64,000 nucleotides of DNA, taken from Campanula takesimana (taxonomy: Eukaryota; Streptophyta; Magnoliopsida; Asterales; Campanulaceae). Shown here one piece after another: positions 33,519 through 46,208 of this stretch; the first letter of the stretch is position 1; the number at the start of each line of letters is the position of its first letter. The notes under the pieces were generated by a model. That model worked only from the letters and a program-made list of their open reading frames with translations. It was not told the DNA's origin and did no database searches. The stretch spans positions 682,001 through 746,000 of the forward strand of contig JAOWBW010000599.1 of the NCBI GenBank assembly GCA_026119855.1, read 5' to 3'. The translations under genes and the position numbers were made by a program.

Positions 33519-34358
33519 TAACTATTATAATTAACTGATACTATTGATAGTAATAGTTAACTTATGTAGTAACTGAATTGACAATTATATCCTCCATACA
33601 CTACTTTCTTGACTCAAATTTGTCTTGATCTCTTTAAACCGGGATGGAGGGAGTATTATTTGCTAATAATAATAATACAAAAAGTCACTTATAATTTGAA
33701 ACGGTGATGTAACTTCACCAAAAGCCATCTCTGTAACTACCATTGAAACCAAACTTAAATATCTGCTTCCTAATAGTGTTAAATATCATGTGACTAACAT
33801 TCGTTAATAACATAATAAAAGTTGGTCACATAATTAATCTCATGTTAACTTTCATATATATATATATGCTCCGTAATAGTGTTAAAGCCATCTCTATTAC
33901 TCCTACTATTGAAACCAAACTTAAACAATCTCAATATAAACAATCCCCCTTATATGTTTTCTGAGCCGATTACAACCCATCCCACCACTTGCATATGAAT
34001 ACCAACCCTCAACAGTAACTATCATTACAACGTTCTAACAATTTCGTTACAATTAATTTTGGGACAAATCACTTTCTCTTGAGTTCCACATTAAATTGAA
34101 ATGTTCGAAAAGTTGCAGTAATATATTATACTGCATATAATATACAGTAATTGGAAATTATGATACAACAACATCAATACTACCACCTGCCACCACCGCT
34201 GACTGCCGCTACCGGTCGCCGGACCTCCGACCGACGCAGGTCGGTCTGGGATTATGATACTTTTTTAGAACTTTTCGGTCAATGCCCAAAGCATAGTGAC
34301 TAAATATTTTTCAAAACGTTTTCACACTAGTATACTAATGCTCGATTCTTGTGTTATA

Positions 34359-34641
34359 CTCCCTCCGTCTCACCACAAGTGCGACTAATTTCTTTTTCAG
34401 TCCGTCCCACCACAAGTGAGACTGCCCAAAATGAAAATATTTTAATATATTTATATTCAACCAACCTCAGTATTTAACCCCACTCATTATCTCTCTTCAT
34501 TTTCCACCACTCATTTTATTCAACCAACACTACTATTTAACCCACTCATTCTCTCTCTTCACTTTCTACCACACATTCACTAACTTTTTCTTAATTATTG
34601 TGTCCCACAAGTTGGTCTCACTTGTGGTGGGACGGAGGGAG
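34359..34641. mobile_element. Stowaway MITE, counterpart of 7802-8084
   Basis: Ends CTCCCTCCGTCTCACCACAA / TTGTGGTGGGACGGAGGGAG with TA flanks. Shared with segment B. Confidence 0.8.
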
Positions 34642-36014
34642 TATAATGAAAATAGATTTTTTTCCTTCTATATTTAGCCTTTAAACATATCAATATATCA
34701 TCACTTTATCAGGGGCATAAAAGATAATGTTGATCCCTTATTGAACATTCATAGCTTTGCCACTCAATTTCTTCAAGTCCTTTTGATAAGTCATGTGTAT
34801 CATAATGTTCTGAAAAATGAGTGTTTAATTCGAAAATAGCCTTTTAACTTGAGAGAAAGAGGAAGAAAAGAAATGGAAAAGGAAGACAAACCGTGTAGCA
34901 CACAACAAGTTAGCTAGAAAAAAGTTGTAGAACATTCCATATTGCAAGAGAACTATACTTTTCATTATTTATACTATCACTAGTGAGTTTTTTTTTTTTC
35001 TTTTCTTTCTCGAATAAATCAATAGTGGAGTTTAAAATGCACCTCTTACTAAAAAACAAACACATAAATTTTAGAGATTTTTCTTCATAACATTCTTTTA
35101 GTTTAATAAGATAAAAAATAACAAATAAATCAATAGTGAGTTTTTTTTTCTTCCCCCGAATGAATCAATAGTGAGTTTAAAATATTCAATAGGGAAAAAT
35201 GGCATGTGTTCCATTTGTAAAAGTTGTAACGTATTTCTCATGATCTCTTCTTCATATGGTTGAAGTATAATCATTTTTGCCTTTCCAACTTTTCTGATTG
35301 TTTTCTCAAAAAAAAAAAAAAACTTTTCTGATTGTTATGATTTTCTTAAAACGCGTGTATTATAAAAACTATTTAAATCTTATATAAAAAATAAATACAT
35401 CCATCTACTATTATTTTTGTATGAATAGAAAGTACTATGCCAAAAATAAAATTGCAATCAAAATCAATTTCTTAAAGTACAACATATGATCTAGAAAAGA
35501 AAAAAATAAACTAGTAAAATCATTAAAAGTTAAAGGAGCAGAAGATTATAACCTAATCAACTAAAATCTACCAACACGATAATGCTAGAATCAAGGGTAA
35601 ATTACAAATAGGGTATAGTGTTCACCAACGGTACTAATTTGGGGTCTATCGTTCCAACTCCATCAAATTGTAGGGTTTGAAAGCAAAATATCATTAAAAT
35701 GGGGCTCTCGAATGTAATTTGTTAAAAATCTCAGTTAAGTTGTCATGTTTCAAGCACATACAACTTAACTGAGGGGAGTCCAGTAATTTTTAAAATTTTT
35801 ATGTGGTTTTAGGCTCAAAATTGACATAAATCTCACTTCAAATCCCAATTCAGGCAGGTAACACCCCTTGTTTAATTGAACTCCAATTAGAGAATACTTA
35901 ATGAGTTTGGACCCCTTTTTGTCATCTCAAAAAATATATAAGCTTTATGATTTTATTTGAATTTAGGATATAGCTAAGGGCTTATAGTTTACATATCCAT
36001 TAAGAGTACAGGTC

Positions 36015-37881
36015 ATTTTTGACCAATGACTCGGAGACTTTTTTTTTTTTTTTTTTTTGTGTGTTTTTTTTCGGTTTGCCAAAAGTAATAGTTACTATAA
36101 CTAAATGTAACAAACGTGTTACTTATATATACATAAAAGTAATACATATATACAGAAAAGTAACAATGTTTTTCTTTTATGTTTTTTTCATTTTCCAAAA
36201 GTAATACTTATTATAACTAAAGTGTAACGAACGTGTTACTTATATGTAACGATGTTTATACATAATTGTAACACATATATATTGAAAAGTAATAATTCAA
36301 CCATTTACACTTTAGAACTAAAAACACTTGTGTTAGTAACATTGTACGCAAAAATAAGAAATGAACAATTTTTATAAATGAATGTTACATTTTACTTGTA
36401 TAATAACATTGTAAAACAGTTACGTTTACTTGTATAATAGTATATCCATATGTTTTCAAATAATAAGTTACAATGGGTTCAATTTATCATGATACATGTA
36501 AAAGTATTATATTATCTATAGAAATCTGTTACAATTTCATCTACTAAAGTGTTACATACTTGTACAAATAATTACATTCATGTAAATAACTAATAAGTTG
36601 TTATTTTTCAAATATTACTTTCTTTCAAAAAATAAAATCAAAATACTCAAAAATACAAAATATTCTGGAAAAACACTATTACATAGTATAACGATAATTA
36701 CATTTAGTTATTGTTAGTGTTACACGTATTTATAGTTAGTATTACAGTTGAAAGATGAGTAAAATGAGCAATTTTTTTTTTGTAAAACTGGTGTTACGTT
36801 TACTTATAAACAATGTTACTTTATAAGTAACACATTTGTTACATTTAGTTATACTAAGTATTACTTTTGGCAAACGAAAAAAACAGTAAAAAAATATATA
36901 TATATATATACAAAAATGAAAAAAAAATATATTCCTTGGGATTCTTTTTTTTGGGCCAATGGGGCGGTGCCACGTGACAGATTTTGAGTGTAGCATGGGT
37001 TGGGATCCTACGCTTCGCGGAGAATGTTGTACACGGGTCATGGGTCGACCCGTCTCTTCTATGAGACGGATCTAGGTGTTCTCACAAGAGACCACCTAGG
37101 GGTGATCATGGTCCGGTTTGGTCCATTTTTCAACCAAAAATCACAGAACCAGAACCGGAACCAATACTCTGGTTCTATAAAAATTTAGGACCGGAACCAA
37201 ACCAATACTTGTGAGAACCAATACACTGGTTCTGGTTCTACTGGTCTGGTCCGGTTCTAGTCATTTGAAGTTTATTTGTTTTCAAATTTTTTTTACTCAC
37301 AACATTGACAAGATCAAACACAAATATAAACTTAATATTAGTTATAAATCAAGATCATACCCAAATAAAATGCCATCAAGTTAAAAAGAGAGAAAAGAGG
37401 TGGTGCAGTTGTAGAGTCGAAGACTAGGGTTTCTCTCTATGTTTAAACTGAAAAAATGATATGAATAATGAAAAATAAAAGTTTAAAAGTGAAAATAATT
37501 AAATAAGGATTACTGGTGTCTGAGATTTGGGTTTGCCGATTGGGACCTTGAGGCTTGGGTTGGGTACGAAATTACAAAATAGTTAAATAAGTCTTTTTTT
37601 TTAAGCAATTTAAATGGGTCTTTGAAAAATTATAATACAAAAGTAAATATATAATTTTATTTACTATATAATAATACATATAAAATAAATATATTTAGTA
37701 CATATGCACAACTGGTCCGGTCTGGTTCTAACCGTAATTAATTTTACTAGGAACCAGAACCGAACCAAATACTGGTTCTAGAATATTTTGGAATCGGAAC
37801 CAAACCATATGTACTGATCTGTCCGGTTCCTTTGGTCCGGTCCGGTTCCAAATTTTTTTTGCTCACCCCTAAGACCACCTC
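36015..37881. mobile_element. GTTAC-rich Mutator-like element, split by a hAT MITE
   Basis: The interior is the same as 11700-12638. The right end is intact: a CCGTCTCTTCTATGAGACGG-type hairpin, then GAGACCACC, the hAT insertion, and TC at 37880-37881. The left terminus is not clear, so the start is approximate. Confidence 0.55.
37097..37871. mobile_element. hAT MITE nested in a Mutator-like terminus
   Basis: Ends TAGGGGTGATCATGG / GCTCACCCCTA are flanked by an exact 8-bp duplication AGACCACC (37089-37096 and 37872-37879). The subterminal parts are full of GGTTCCGGTCC variants. It is 775 bp and non-coding. Confidence 0.85.
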
Positions 37882-37890
37882 ATGATTTAA

Positions 37891-39165
37891 TTTAAATTTA
37901 ATGATGTACACATTAATTTAAGTTCTATGATTGAATCTAGTGTTTGAAATTACAAACAATTAAAATTTAAACGCTATTTTATAATTTACCTTAGAATTAA
38001 TAAAAAAAAGAGAATGATTTTAGTGAGTACTTTATATGTCCCAAACAATGATATATAATTTTTTATCATTATAATTTAATCTTCATTCTTTATTGACATG
38101 TGATAAAGGTTTATTTATATTCTTTTTTTTTGAAATGAGGTTTTTTTTATATTCTTAGAAACTATAAAAATGTAATTTCCGTTTTTATAGTGTAGTTATA
38201 TGATTATGGTTATTGTTTTATTTTTAGAATGTGATTTAGTGGCCCGAAAATATGTTTATAGTCATTACCTGCATCTTTTGTTGCGATAGTCAGAAATAAT
38301 ACGAGTTTAAGAAAACAGCACAAATCATAGACAAAAGAAGAAAAAGGTATTTCTCAGTTGTTGTATAAAAGTGAAACAATAAGAACGATCGCCATTCAAA
38401 TTTCCTTAACTAATTTTTAAATTAAATTACGGAAAATAACATTTATGTTTTCTAATATCATAGCAAGAAGGAGATCCAAGTTCATATATTTTAAATGCTT
38501 TTGTACAAAATCATTAATTTAATTGAATAGAAAACATTTCAATCAGAAGTTCACCAACAAATGATTGCTGCATGAATTTTAATAGGCTTCTCTATCATTT
38601 CAATCGGGAAAAAAAAAATGATATGTTGGGAAATCTATTGCTTTTTTCTTGAACCAATACTTTAATCTGACCTTTTTCCTTAAAGAAAAAATTATTTAAA
38701 CTAAAAAAAACTGGTTAAGTAATAAGAATATTATATTATGACATGATTTTAAATAATAAATAAAATAATAATCTAACTAAAGAAATACTAGAAATTTACT
38801 TGTTCATATGAGAGTGTCGTTATTCGAAAAATTATTTAACCTTTCTTTTTGAAAAAAATGTGGATAGGGTGAAACTTGGAGACTGAGCCCTAATTTTCCT
38901 CTACTTTTTTAAAGTTGTTGCTTTATCTCAAGGTCCCATTCCATTTGTTTGACATAATTTCTATAGTATAAAAAGGACCTTTCTTTTGCTTGAATTCAGC
39001 ATGTAAGTGTGATTGAATAATTAGTATAATAAAGCAAGTGTCATAACACTAAGTAATACCTAATTAAATAATTATTCAAGTGGGGGCAACGGATTTGAGA
39101 ATATATTAATGATAATGAAAACATGTCTGGTGTCCGTAGACGCGTTTTGATTGGATGATGGTGGC
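37891..39165. other. AT-rich stretch, nothing recognised
   Basis: No frame longer than background, no terminal repeats and no RNA gene seen. Confidence 0.5.
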
Positions 39166-39176
39166 GTTAAATTCTA

Positions 39177-39414
39177 GACAAAAACTTAGGTGAGAACATG
39201 AAAAACCCGTCTCATGGTAGAGACGGGTTTTTTGACCCGCCCGACCCACCAACCGGCTCCATGACCCATAGGGGCGTCACAGGCCATTTTTTTTTAATTT
39301 TTATATTGTTTTTTTTTTGGTTTTTTTTTCGGTTTGTCAAAAGTAATAGTTACTATAACTAAATGTAACAGTTTGTATACATAAAAGTAATACATATATA
39401 CAGAAAAGTAACAA

Positions 39415-39446
<32 letters not shown>

Positions 39447-40123
39447 TTCGTTTGCCAAAAGTAATACTTATTACAACTAAAATGTAACGAACGTGTTACT
39501 TATATGTAACATTGTTTATACATAATTGTAACACATATGTATAGAAAAAGTAATAATTCAACCATTTACATTTTTAGAGCTAAAACACTTGATTAGTATT
39601 ACATGTAAAAGTTTACATTATCTATATAAATATGTTATAATTTCTTGTATTAAATTGTTACATTTACTTGTACAAACAATTACATTCATGTTTATGAGTT
39701 GTTACTTTTCAAATGTTACTTTCTTTCAAAAAATTAAATCAAAATACACAATATTTTACATTTTTGCAAAAGCACTATTACATTTCAGTATAAATGATAA
39801 TTACATTTAGATATTGTTTGTGTTACACGTAACTATAGTTAGTATTACATTTGAAAAAAATGGCTAAAACGAGTTTTTGTTTTTGTAAAAGAGGTGTTAC
39901 GTTTACTTATGAACAATGTTACTTTATATGTATACAGTCATTACATTAAGTTATGGCAACTATTACTTTTTGGTAAACGACGGAAAAGTCAAAAATAAAT
40001 AAATATAAAAACTAATTTTTTTTTTTTTGGTTAATGGGTAGCTGCCACGTGGCAGGTATGCCTCATGGGTCGACCCGTCTCTTCTATGAGACGGATCTAA
40101 GTATTCTCATGGGAGACTAGCTC
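39177..40123. mobile_element. Mutator-like foldback element with CGTCTCAT hairpins
   Basis: The 9-bp duplications are TAAATTCTA (39168-39176) and TAAATTTTA (40124-40132), one mismatch. The left hairpin is CCCGTCTCATGGTAGAGACGGG and the right is of the CCCGTCTCTTCTATGAGACGG type. It has the same inverted arms and GTTAC-rich core as 10654-11618 and similar length (947 bp). Confidence 0.85.
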
Positions 40124-40338
40124 TAAATTTTATTTAAACAAGAAAACTTGTTAGTTTTCTAAGACGAAACACGACAAATTATGTCTAATCAGCCACTTGA
40201 AAATATAAAAAGATGACAATCGCTTTAATTATTCTAATTAAGTAGTTTATCACCTTTTTGAAGAGTGGTAATATGGATGATGGTGTTATAGACTCCATTA
40301 AACCAAATATAACGTACGCACTTTTGATAATATAATGT

Positions 40339-40705
40339 TAAGTCATATGTACTCTAAATTAATTTGGAGAATAAAATTAATCATAGATAACCTCACCCTT
40401 AACAAGGTTTTGTAAGGGATGACAACCCAATTTTAATATGGTATCAGAGCCGGCTTAAATTGATATTGGATTTGAGTTAGCCCGTACTGGGTTTAAATTA
40501 GCATGTGTTGGGTTACAATTGGTAATCATGTCAGCGTATTAATGGCGCTATATTAATGATCTACATGTAGTGCCGATGGTGTCAGCTTACACGTGGAGGG
40601 CGTGTCGAAGTCCCATGTATTCCACATCAACTTGAAGAATATAATCAACTACACCATAACAAAGACTTCTAGAGATGACGGCCCAATTCTAGTTAATGTG
40701 CTTTT
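40339..40705 (+). mobile_element. Degenerate TRIM-like LTR element
   Basis: A TGGTATCAGAGC primer site (40439-40450) lies between two diverged direct repeats of about 100 bp (about 40339-40436 and 40606-40705; the second begins AAGTCCCATGTATTCC, the first AAGTCATATGTACTC). It has no coding capacity. The small size fits TRIM elements. The outer boundaries are approximate. Confidence 0.55.
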
Positions 40706-40855
40706 ATAATGAAATTCAATTTTATTAACAAAATGAAGCAACTCATTAAATAAAATGATAATAACACTCATTTCATTTCTACCCTCGCATTACTTCAAAT
40801 TTCAAACCAAATACGAAAGTGGATAGACACCTACTGTGAATCCAGAAATTCAAAC

Positions 40856-40886
<31 letters not shown>

Positions 40887-41617
40887 AAAAAAACTAAAGT
40901 AAAACTCAAAAATCAAACCCAAAAAACAGGAAGCGGTTTTCTTGGTGAAACAATTTAAACTTAATAATTTGGACGAACACCTTTTTTTTGAAACCAAAAG
41001 AAAACATATTATTAATGATAATAACAAACGTTCAGAAGTCGACTATCCACATAGTTCGGAAGTTCGACCCAAATGGTGGGGCTCGCAATTACAAATGCTG
41101 CCCTAGATATTACATTTGCCAACATATTGGCATTTTGACTTGTCAATTGCAAAGAAAAATGAATATTCCTACTAAGTCCATCTTTGCAACAAAGGATCTT
41201 AACAAAACCTGACTTCGAAAGATTCCGCCACTGAAAACGCTGAACTTCAAAAACATCTTGATGAAGTGTTGTGGACGAACATCTTAGTCAATCGAAACGA
41301 ACTCTAAAATCCGAATTTTCAAACTAAAAGTCGAATAAAAAATATGAGGTTTTGTATTTTGTGTGTGTAATAATCCGACCCTAGGAAAAATCATACTCAT
41401 ATGGAACCAAAATCAAACTCAAATAATCTCTTTATAAGTCCTTCTTGCTCTAGATAATCTGTTTGGGTATCGTTTAATTTATTTTTTGATTTCGGGTTAG
41501 AACCCAAATAAACCAAATTTGAAAATTGAAACTCAACCAAATTCGGAAAACCCAAAATACAAAATTAGGGTTTGTGAGGTCAATTTAAAACTCGATGCAA
41601 TTTGGAGTTTCAAATAT

Positions 41618-41655
<38 letters not shown>

Positions 41656-42491
41656 TGGTTGACGGTGAAAATGAGTACAATCAGCATCAGCGATATTTTT
41701 TTGATTTAATACGATGCAAGGAATCTATTGCTATTAAAAGAGTTTAAATCTCAACATTTTTGAATTTCTCTCACGACTAAAATCAAATACTCATTTGATA
41801 TAAAGTGAGAAATTAATAATATGACCATTGTTGACTCATAGTGCCCTAAAATCAACTTCTTAGGGTTTCGAGATTTCAGATAGCCCAACAGCCTTATGTT
41901 CCTTCTTTTGTGCTGTCCTAAATATGCAAACATTCACTTTTCACCGATTACTACTACTAGTCCCATATGACATTATAAGACTCGACTTACTTTATGATCA
42001 ACTGATGAAATTGAGAATATGCTTGATCAATAAGTTCAACCGCAAGTAAAAATCTTAATTCCTTCTCAAAGTAAGTACTACTACGCCTGAAAATCTCGAA
42101 AGATAATTTTATTTAATTGATAATCAAGATATACAAATTTTGATTAAATATTATTATCAAATTTAATTATTTTAGTAATATTAAAAAAAATTGCATTTGA
42201 GATAATTCAATGAACATTAATATTCAGTCAAAATTTATTTGTTTAACTATCAAATGTAACAACAATCTATTTGATTATTTTGGGTATTCTGGTGGTGGTG
42301 GTCTTTAGGTAGTGGGTTGATGGTGGGGTAAGGGTAGTATTGGATTGTGGGTGGTGGAGATGTTAGGGGAGTTCATGATATTTTTGAAACCCGACCATAT
42401 CAGCTAAAACCGGATCGAACCAATAGTATTGGTTCGGTCTTGATTTTAGCGCTCAGTTCTGATTTTGAAAAGCCTGAACATTGACTAGAAT
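40706..42491. other. Non-coding stretch with homopolymers
   Basis: It holds a C22-A17 tract (40855-40893) and a T-run (about 41627-41654). No gene or bounded element was recognised. Confidence 0.45.
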
Positions 42492-42502
42492 CAGACTGGA
42501 CT

Positions 42503-42616
42503 TGTCTTTAAAGGAGTGACCCAGTGGTAAGGCCAAGCCTCACCTTCGGTGAGCGCTAGGGTTCGATCATTCTCCTCGCCTCTTTCTGGCGTGGACATCG
42601 TAAAAAAAAAGGGAAC
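42503..42616 (+). mobile_element. tRNA-derived SINE
   Basis: Box A-like GTGACCCAGTGGTAAGGCC and box B GGGTTCGATCATTC are followed by a short unique part and an A-rich tail. An 11-bp duplication CAGACTGGACT flanks it (42492-42502 and 42617-42627). It is 114 bp. The promoter boxes resemble, but are not identical to, those of the SINE at 8382-8549. Confidence 0.85.
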
Positions 42617-42756
42617 CAGACTGGACTATACATGGAATATATAGACACACACACATATATGTGTGTCTTTGTATATAGTGTGCAATATGTCAGTTCCTTC
42701 TTTCTCCAATTGTACATTGATTTTTTTTTTTCCTTTTTTTGCCATGTACCATGTTA

Positions 42757-44132
42757 CGATAAAGTTTGGGGTTTCATCTAAAAATCAGTTATGAGGAGTA
42801 GCACATGATTTTGTATAGCCATTGTTGAGAAAAATTCTGCAAAAGGAACTCTAAAATACAGAATATATAATAAACAGAATTAATCTTAAAGTAATAAACT
42901 GGAAATGATCAAACAGAAACTGGAATGGAGTATATGTGCCGAGCCGTGTGTTAGACACACTGTCCTTAAGACTTATTCGCCCCCTCACCGTGAGTGCTTG
43001 AGGTTGCAGTAGGACGCTAGTCTCCCAGGATAACTCGCACGAACCGGATGCTTCCCTGCACTAAGAGACTCCGGTGAATTGAGGTTGTGCCTGGACAGTA
43101 TCACCACAAATGCAGATGCAAGAGGAGTCCAAAGAAGGAATGACAATATGCAACAAAGGAGAGGGTGTGAGAGATTGCTGGAAAATGTGTTTTCTTTCTG
43201 TGTATTTTCGTATGTCATCTCTGTGTTCTTGATGCTCTATTTATACCAGTCCAAGAGCAGTTCAATAGACAGAATTTAATTAAAAAGGATAAGTCTAATC
43301 CTTTGTTAATTACTGAGATGATAAGGCTTGGCTCTTCACTTTGCATTCTTGTCAGATGGGATGAATCTGTTTCTGTGCAAAAATTTTGACTGTAAATGTC
43401 AAAAATAATAGCAAAAGGTGAGCTCGCACGGACAAGGCAAATAGGTGCTACATTCGTGTCCGCAGGACGCGCACACACATGAGTTCGGACCTCGCAAGCC
43501 AAATTGGGTCCATGATTTGCACCCCCCTGCGCGCGAGAGAGAGCCTCTATGCCATACAAGCTTGAACACTACTCAAGTGCCCAATCCTTTATACTAGCTT
43601 CCTTTTATATTTCTTTCCAATGTGGGATAACTTCCATATCCCCATTTCAACCCACCAACTTTAAGCCTTTGTATCTCATTCATCCCAACACCAAATTGGA
43701 CAAATGAATACATTATCTCAATGTTCTCATGGAGTAGAACACAAACCCACAAACAACTTTGTCATTCGACAAATTATTTCTCAATTAATCAATACAAAAA
43801 AATTAAGGAAAATACTCATTTCCTTCACATTTTTCCAACAGCCATGTCATGGCATGACTTGTTAATCCCTGATGTGGGATAATTGTTCTAACACGCTCCC
43901 TTACACGTAGCCGGATTTTGAGTGCATGGACATATATTTGGTAGGCACCGAGTTAAATCACCGTGGGCCTCTTTTCTTTGGCTCGCACGTGTAAAGAACG
44001 AACTCTGATACCATGATAAAGATTGTAGTTCCATCTCAAAACCGATTGACTAGCTATGTGGGATTAGCCCATGATCATTATATAGTTAAGACACGAATTG
44101 TTAATTCCCGATGTGAGATAATTATTCTAACA
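42757..44132 (-). mobile_element. TRIM element, minus strand, split by a solo LTR
   Basis: A minus-strand primer site (44002-44013, reverse of TGGTATCAGAGT) borders the right LTR (44014-44132), which starts TGATAAAG and ends TTCTAACA. The left LTR starts CGATAAAG at 42757, is interrupted at 42822 by a 1018-bp insertion, and resumes to end at 43891. The flanking 5-mers are TGTTA on both sides. Without the insertion the element is about 353 bp, typical of TRIMs. Confidence 0.8.
42823..43840. mobile_element. Solo LTR inside the TRIM
   Basis: It starts TGTTGAGAAAAAT and ends ATTTTTCCAACA, flanked by an exact 5-bp duplication GCCAT (42818-42822 and 43841-43845). There is no internal coding region or primer site. 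A TCTATTTATACC box lies near 43240. It is the remains of an LTR element after recombination between its LTRs. Confidence 0.85.
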
Positions 44133-44438
44133 TGTTATTTTTATTTAAAATTTTGCATTATATGGAACTGAACCAGTAATGAGCAAATCGGACTAGTAAA
44201 ATCGGACTAATGTATTGGTTCTCGCATATGTTGGTATGATCCTAGTTCTAAGTTTTCAAAGAACCTGAGTATTATTGATCCAGTCTCGACTTTAAGTTTT
44301 TGTTGCTTTGCTTAAAACTGGACCAAACTGAACCATGAATGCCCCTTAGGAGATGGTGGTGTTAGTTGTGATGAAGATGGCGTTGGTGATGGATAATCGG
44401 TGTTATGGATCTCATTAATTTTGTAAAATATAATAACA

Positions 44439-44717
44439 CTCCTTCCATCTCAGAGTAAGTGTCCACATTTCCTTTTTAGTATGTCTTAGAGTAAGTGTAT
44501 TAGAGTAAGTGTCTATGTCCTAAAATGACAAAGAATATTTACTATTCCTGCACTCATTCTCTCTACTACTTTACTTTTATACTCATTACGTCAGTCAACT
44601 TACTATTCCCTACCCCACATTCTCTCTCCTGCCTCACTTTTTATACTCACAACACTTTTACCATTTCTTAATTTCCGTGCAAATGGAATAGTGAACACTT
44701 ACTCTGAGACGGTGGGA
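44439..44717. mobile_element. Stowaway-like MITE
   Basis: Ends CTCCTTCCATCTCAGAGTAA and TTACTCTGAGACGGTGGGAA pair with each other. A short internal copy of AGAGTAAGTGT repeats near 44490-44510. The flanking TA is weak at the left. Confidence 0.6.
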
Positions 44718-44843
44718 ATATTAAATTTCTTTTTTTCTCAATTTCTTTTCGTTAAATACCTTAAGAAAGTGACAAATTTGTTTAAAATTTCATATCGCTT
44801 GCACATGACATACACTATATTATATTACTTGCACATGACATAC

Positions 44844-45799
44844 TGAAAAAGTGAGTCGATGGCTTAAGTCAGAAAGGAAGTGATATCAAAGGTGTTGTCA
44901 CTACAACGATATCACTTCTGGCAACACTTAACACACACGAACAGAAAACTGTTTCTGAAAAGAGTTTGCAGCGGAAAAATCACACAAGAATTATTTTTCT
45001 CAAGATATATAAATTATATATCTTGAGGGATGCCTCAAAAGGCGAGACCTTCACTAAATAATATGAGATGAAGTACAAGGTCGAGAGTTCCCTAATGCTA
45101 TTACAATGAAAGCTTTGTGGAACGACTAAGTCTAATACACGAGACCCTATCCTAGCCAAGACACTTATAATACTCGATTACAAGAATAGAAAAGTGTTTG
45201 GGAGTTTAAAGGAACCAAGGAGTGTAAAGACTTTATTGTGAGGAGTGTGTGTTCTTACTTGTGTTTGCCGTATCTTGAATCTTCACATCCTCTTACTTTA
45301 TATAGGCTTCAAGAAGTTGGGGAATACTCATCATGGCTTGGAGTTGATCACAAAAACGTGGGGAAAGAGTGGGAGTAGTGGACGAGCCTTGGGGGGCATT
45401 ATCTCCACATTTCCTATTTTGTAGGAACAAACTTTCTTTGTGCCCAAGTTAATGCTTTGCCGTGTTGTACCTCCATGCTCATGTGCCTTGTACATTTCTC
45501 CTTCAACTAATCAGCCTTTGAATGGGTCAAATACCCATGTGTTAGTTGTGTAGAAAATCTCCAAAGCTTGTGGATAAAATCACATTTTATCCATAACTTC
45601 TTTTTAAACTTCTTTGCATTATTCTAGCATAGGTTATACCTGAAAATGGACCAACATAAACAATAAACCTTGCAATAATATTAGTCATTAGTCCAGCAAT
45701 TATTTATGAAGCAAATATACAAATATATGTAGACTGTCCGACGGTATCACTTGGACAGTGTGGTCAGCACTTGTGGTATCACCACATTCTGCACTTACA
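44844..45799 (-). repeat. 3' LTR of the Sirevirus
   Basis: In sense it starts TGTAAGTGCAGAATG and ends CACTTTTTCA. The outer edge carries a perfect GTGGTGATACCAC palindrome. Confidence 0.95.
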
Positions 45800-45812
45800 A
45801 TCTCCCCCTTAA
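45800..45812 (-). promoter_or_regulatory. Polypurine tract of the Sirevirus
   Basis: In sense this reads TAAGGGGGAGATT, directly next to the 3' LTR. Confidence 0.85.
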
Positions 45813-46208
45813 TTGTATATTTCTTCACAAACTAAATAATGCTGCGACCTGCAAGACAAAGTTAGTCACACAACTAGAATATACATGCAATCTTCTCAAA
45901 AAATAACTCCCCCTCAAAGAGGCGAGTCAACCAAAATTAACAATGACATTTTAAAAAAGTTTTTTAAACAAAAACAAAATACCAAATGACCGAAACAGTT
46001 CACGGTCACAAACACACATCCAAATGTCATGAAGTGTAACCCACACTTCAAACAACCAACCAAAAAATGTTTAACAAACCAACAACCAAATAAAATTGTT
46101 TAAGTGCCACCACCACAAATTTTAAAAACAACTAATAAAAAGATTGTTTTAATCACCACCCAACTACCAAAATAAAATTGTTCAGAAGATAAAGAACCAA
46201 AACCCGCT

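Larger units (their letters stand above)
32331..36945. repeat. Segment B', paralogue of 6020-12638
   Basis: It begins inside the PIF-type MITE and ends inside a Mutator-like element, both of which continue normally beyond the shared part. B' is therefore in its native context and B is the transplanted copy. B' keeps empty sites for the SINE and two Mutator-like elements found in B. Confidence 0.85.

Noticed and set aside
36013..36204. Paired frames on both strands near poly(T)/poly(A)
   Set aside because: Low-complexity translations of the GTTAC-rich element.
42985..43559. Frames of 66-114 codons in the region 42985-43559
   Set aside because: They fall inside a solo LTR with exact target duplications.
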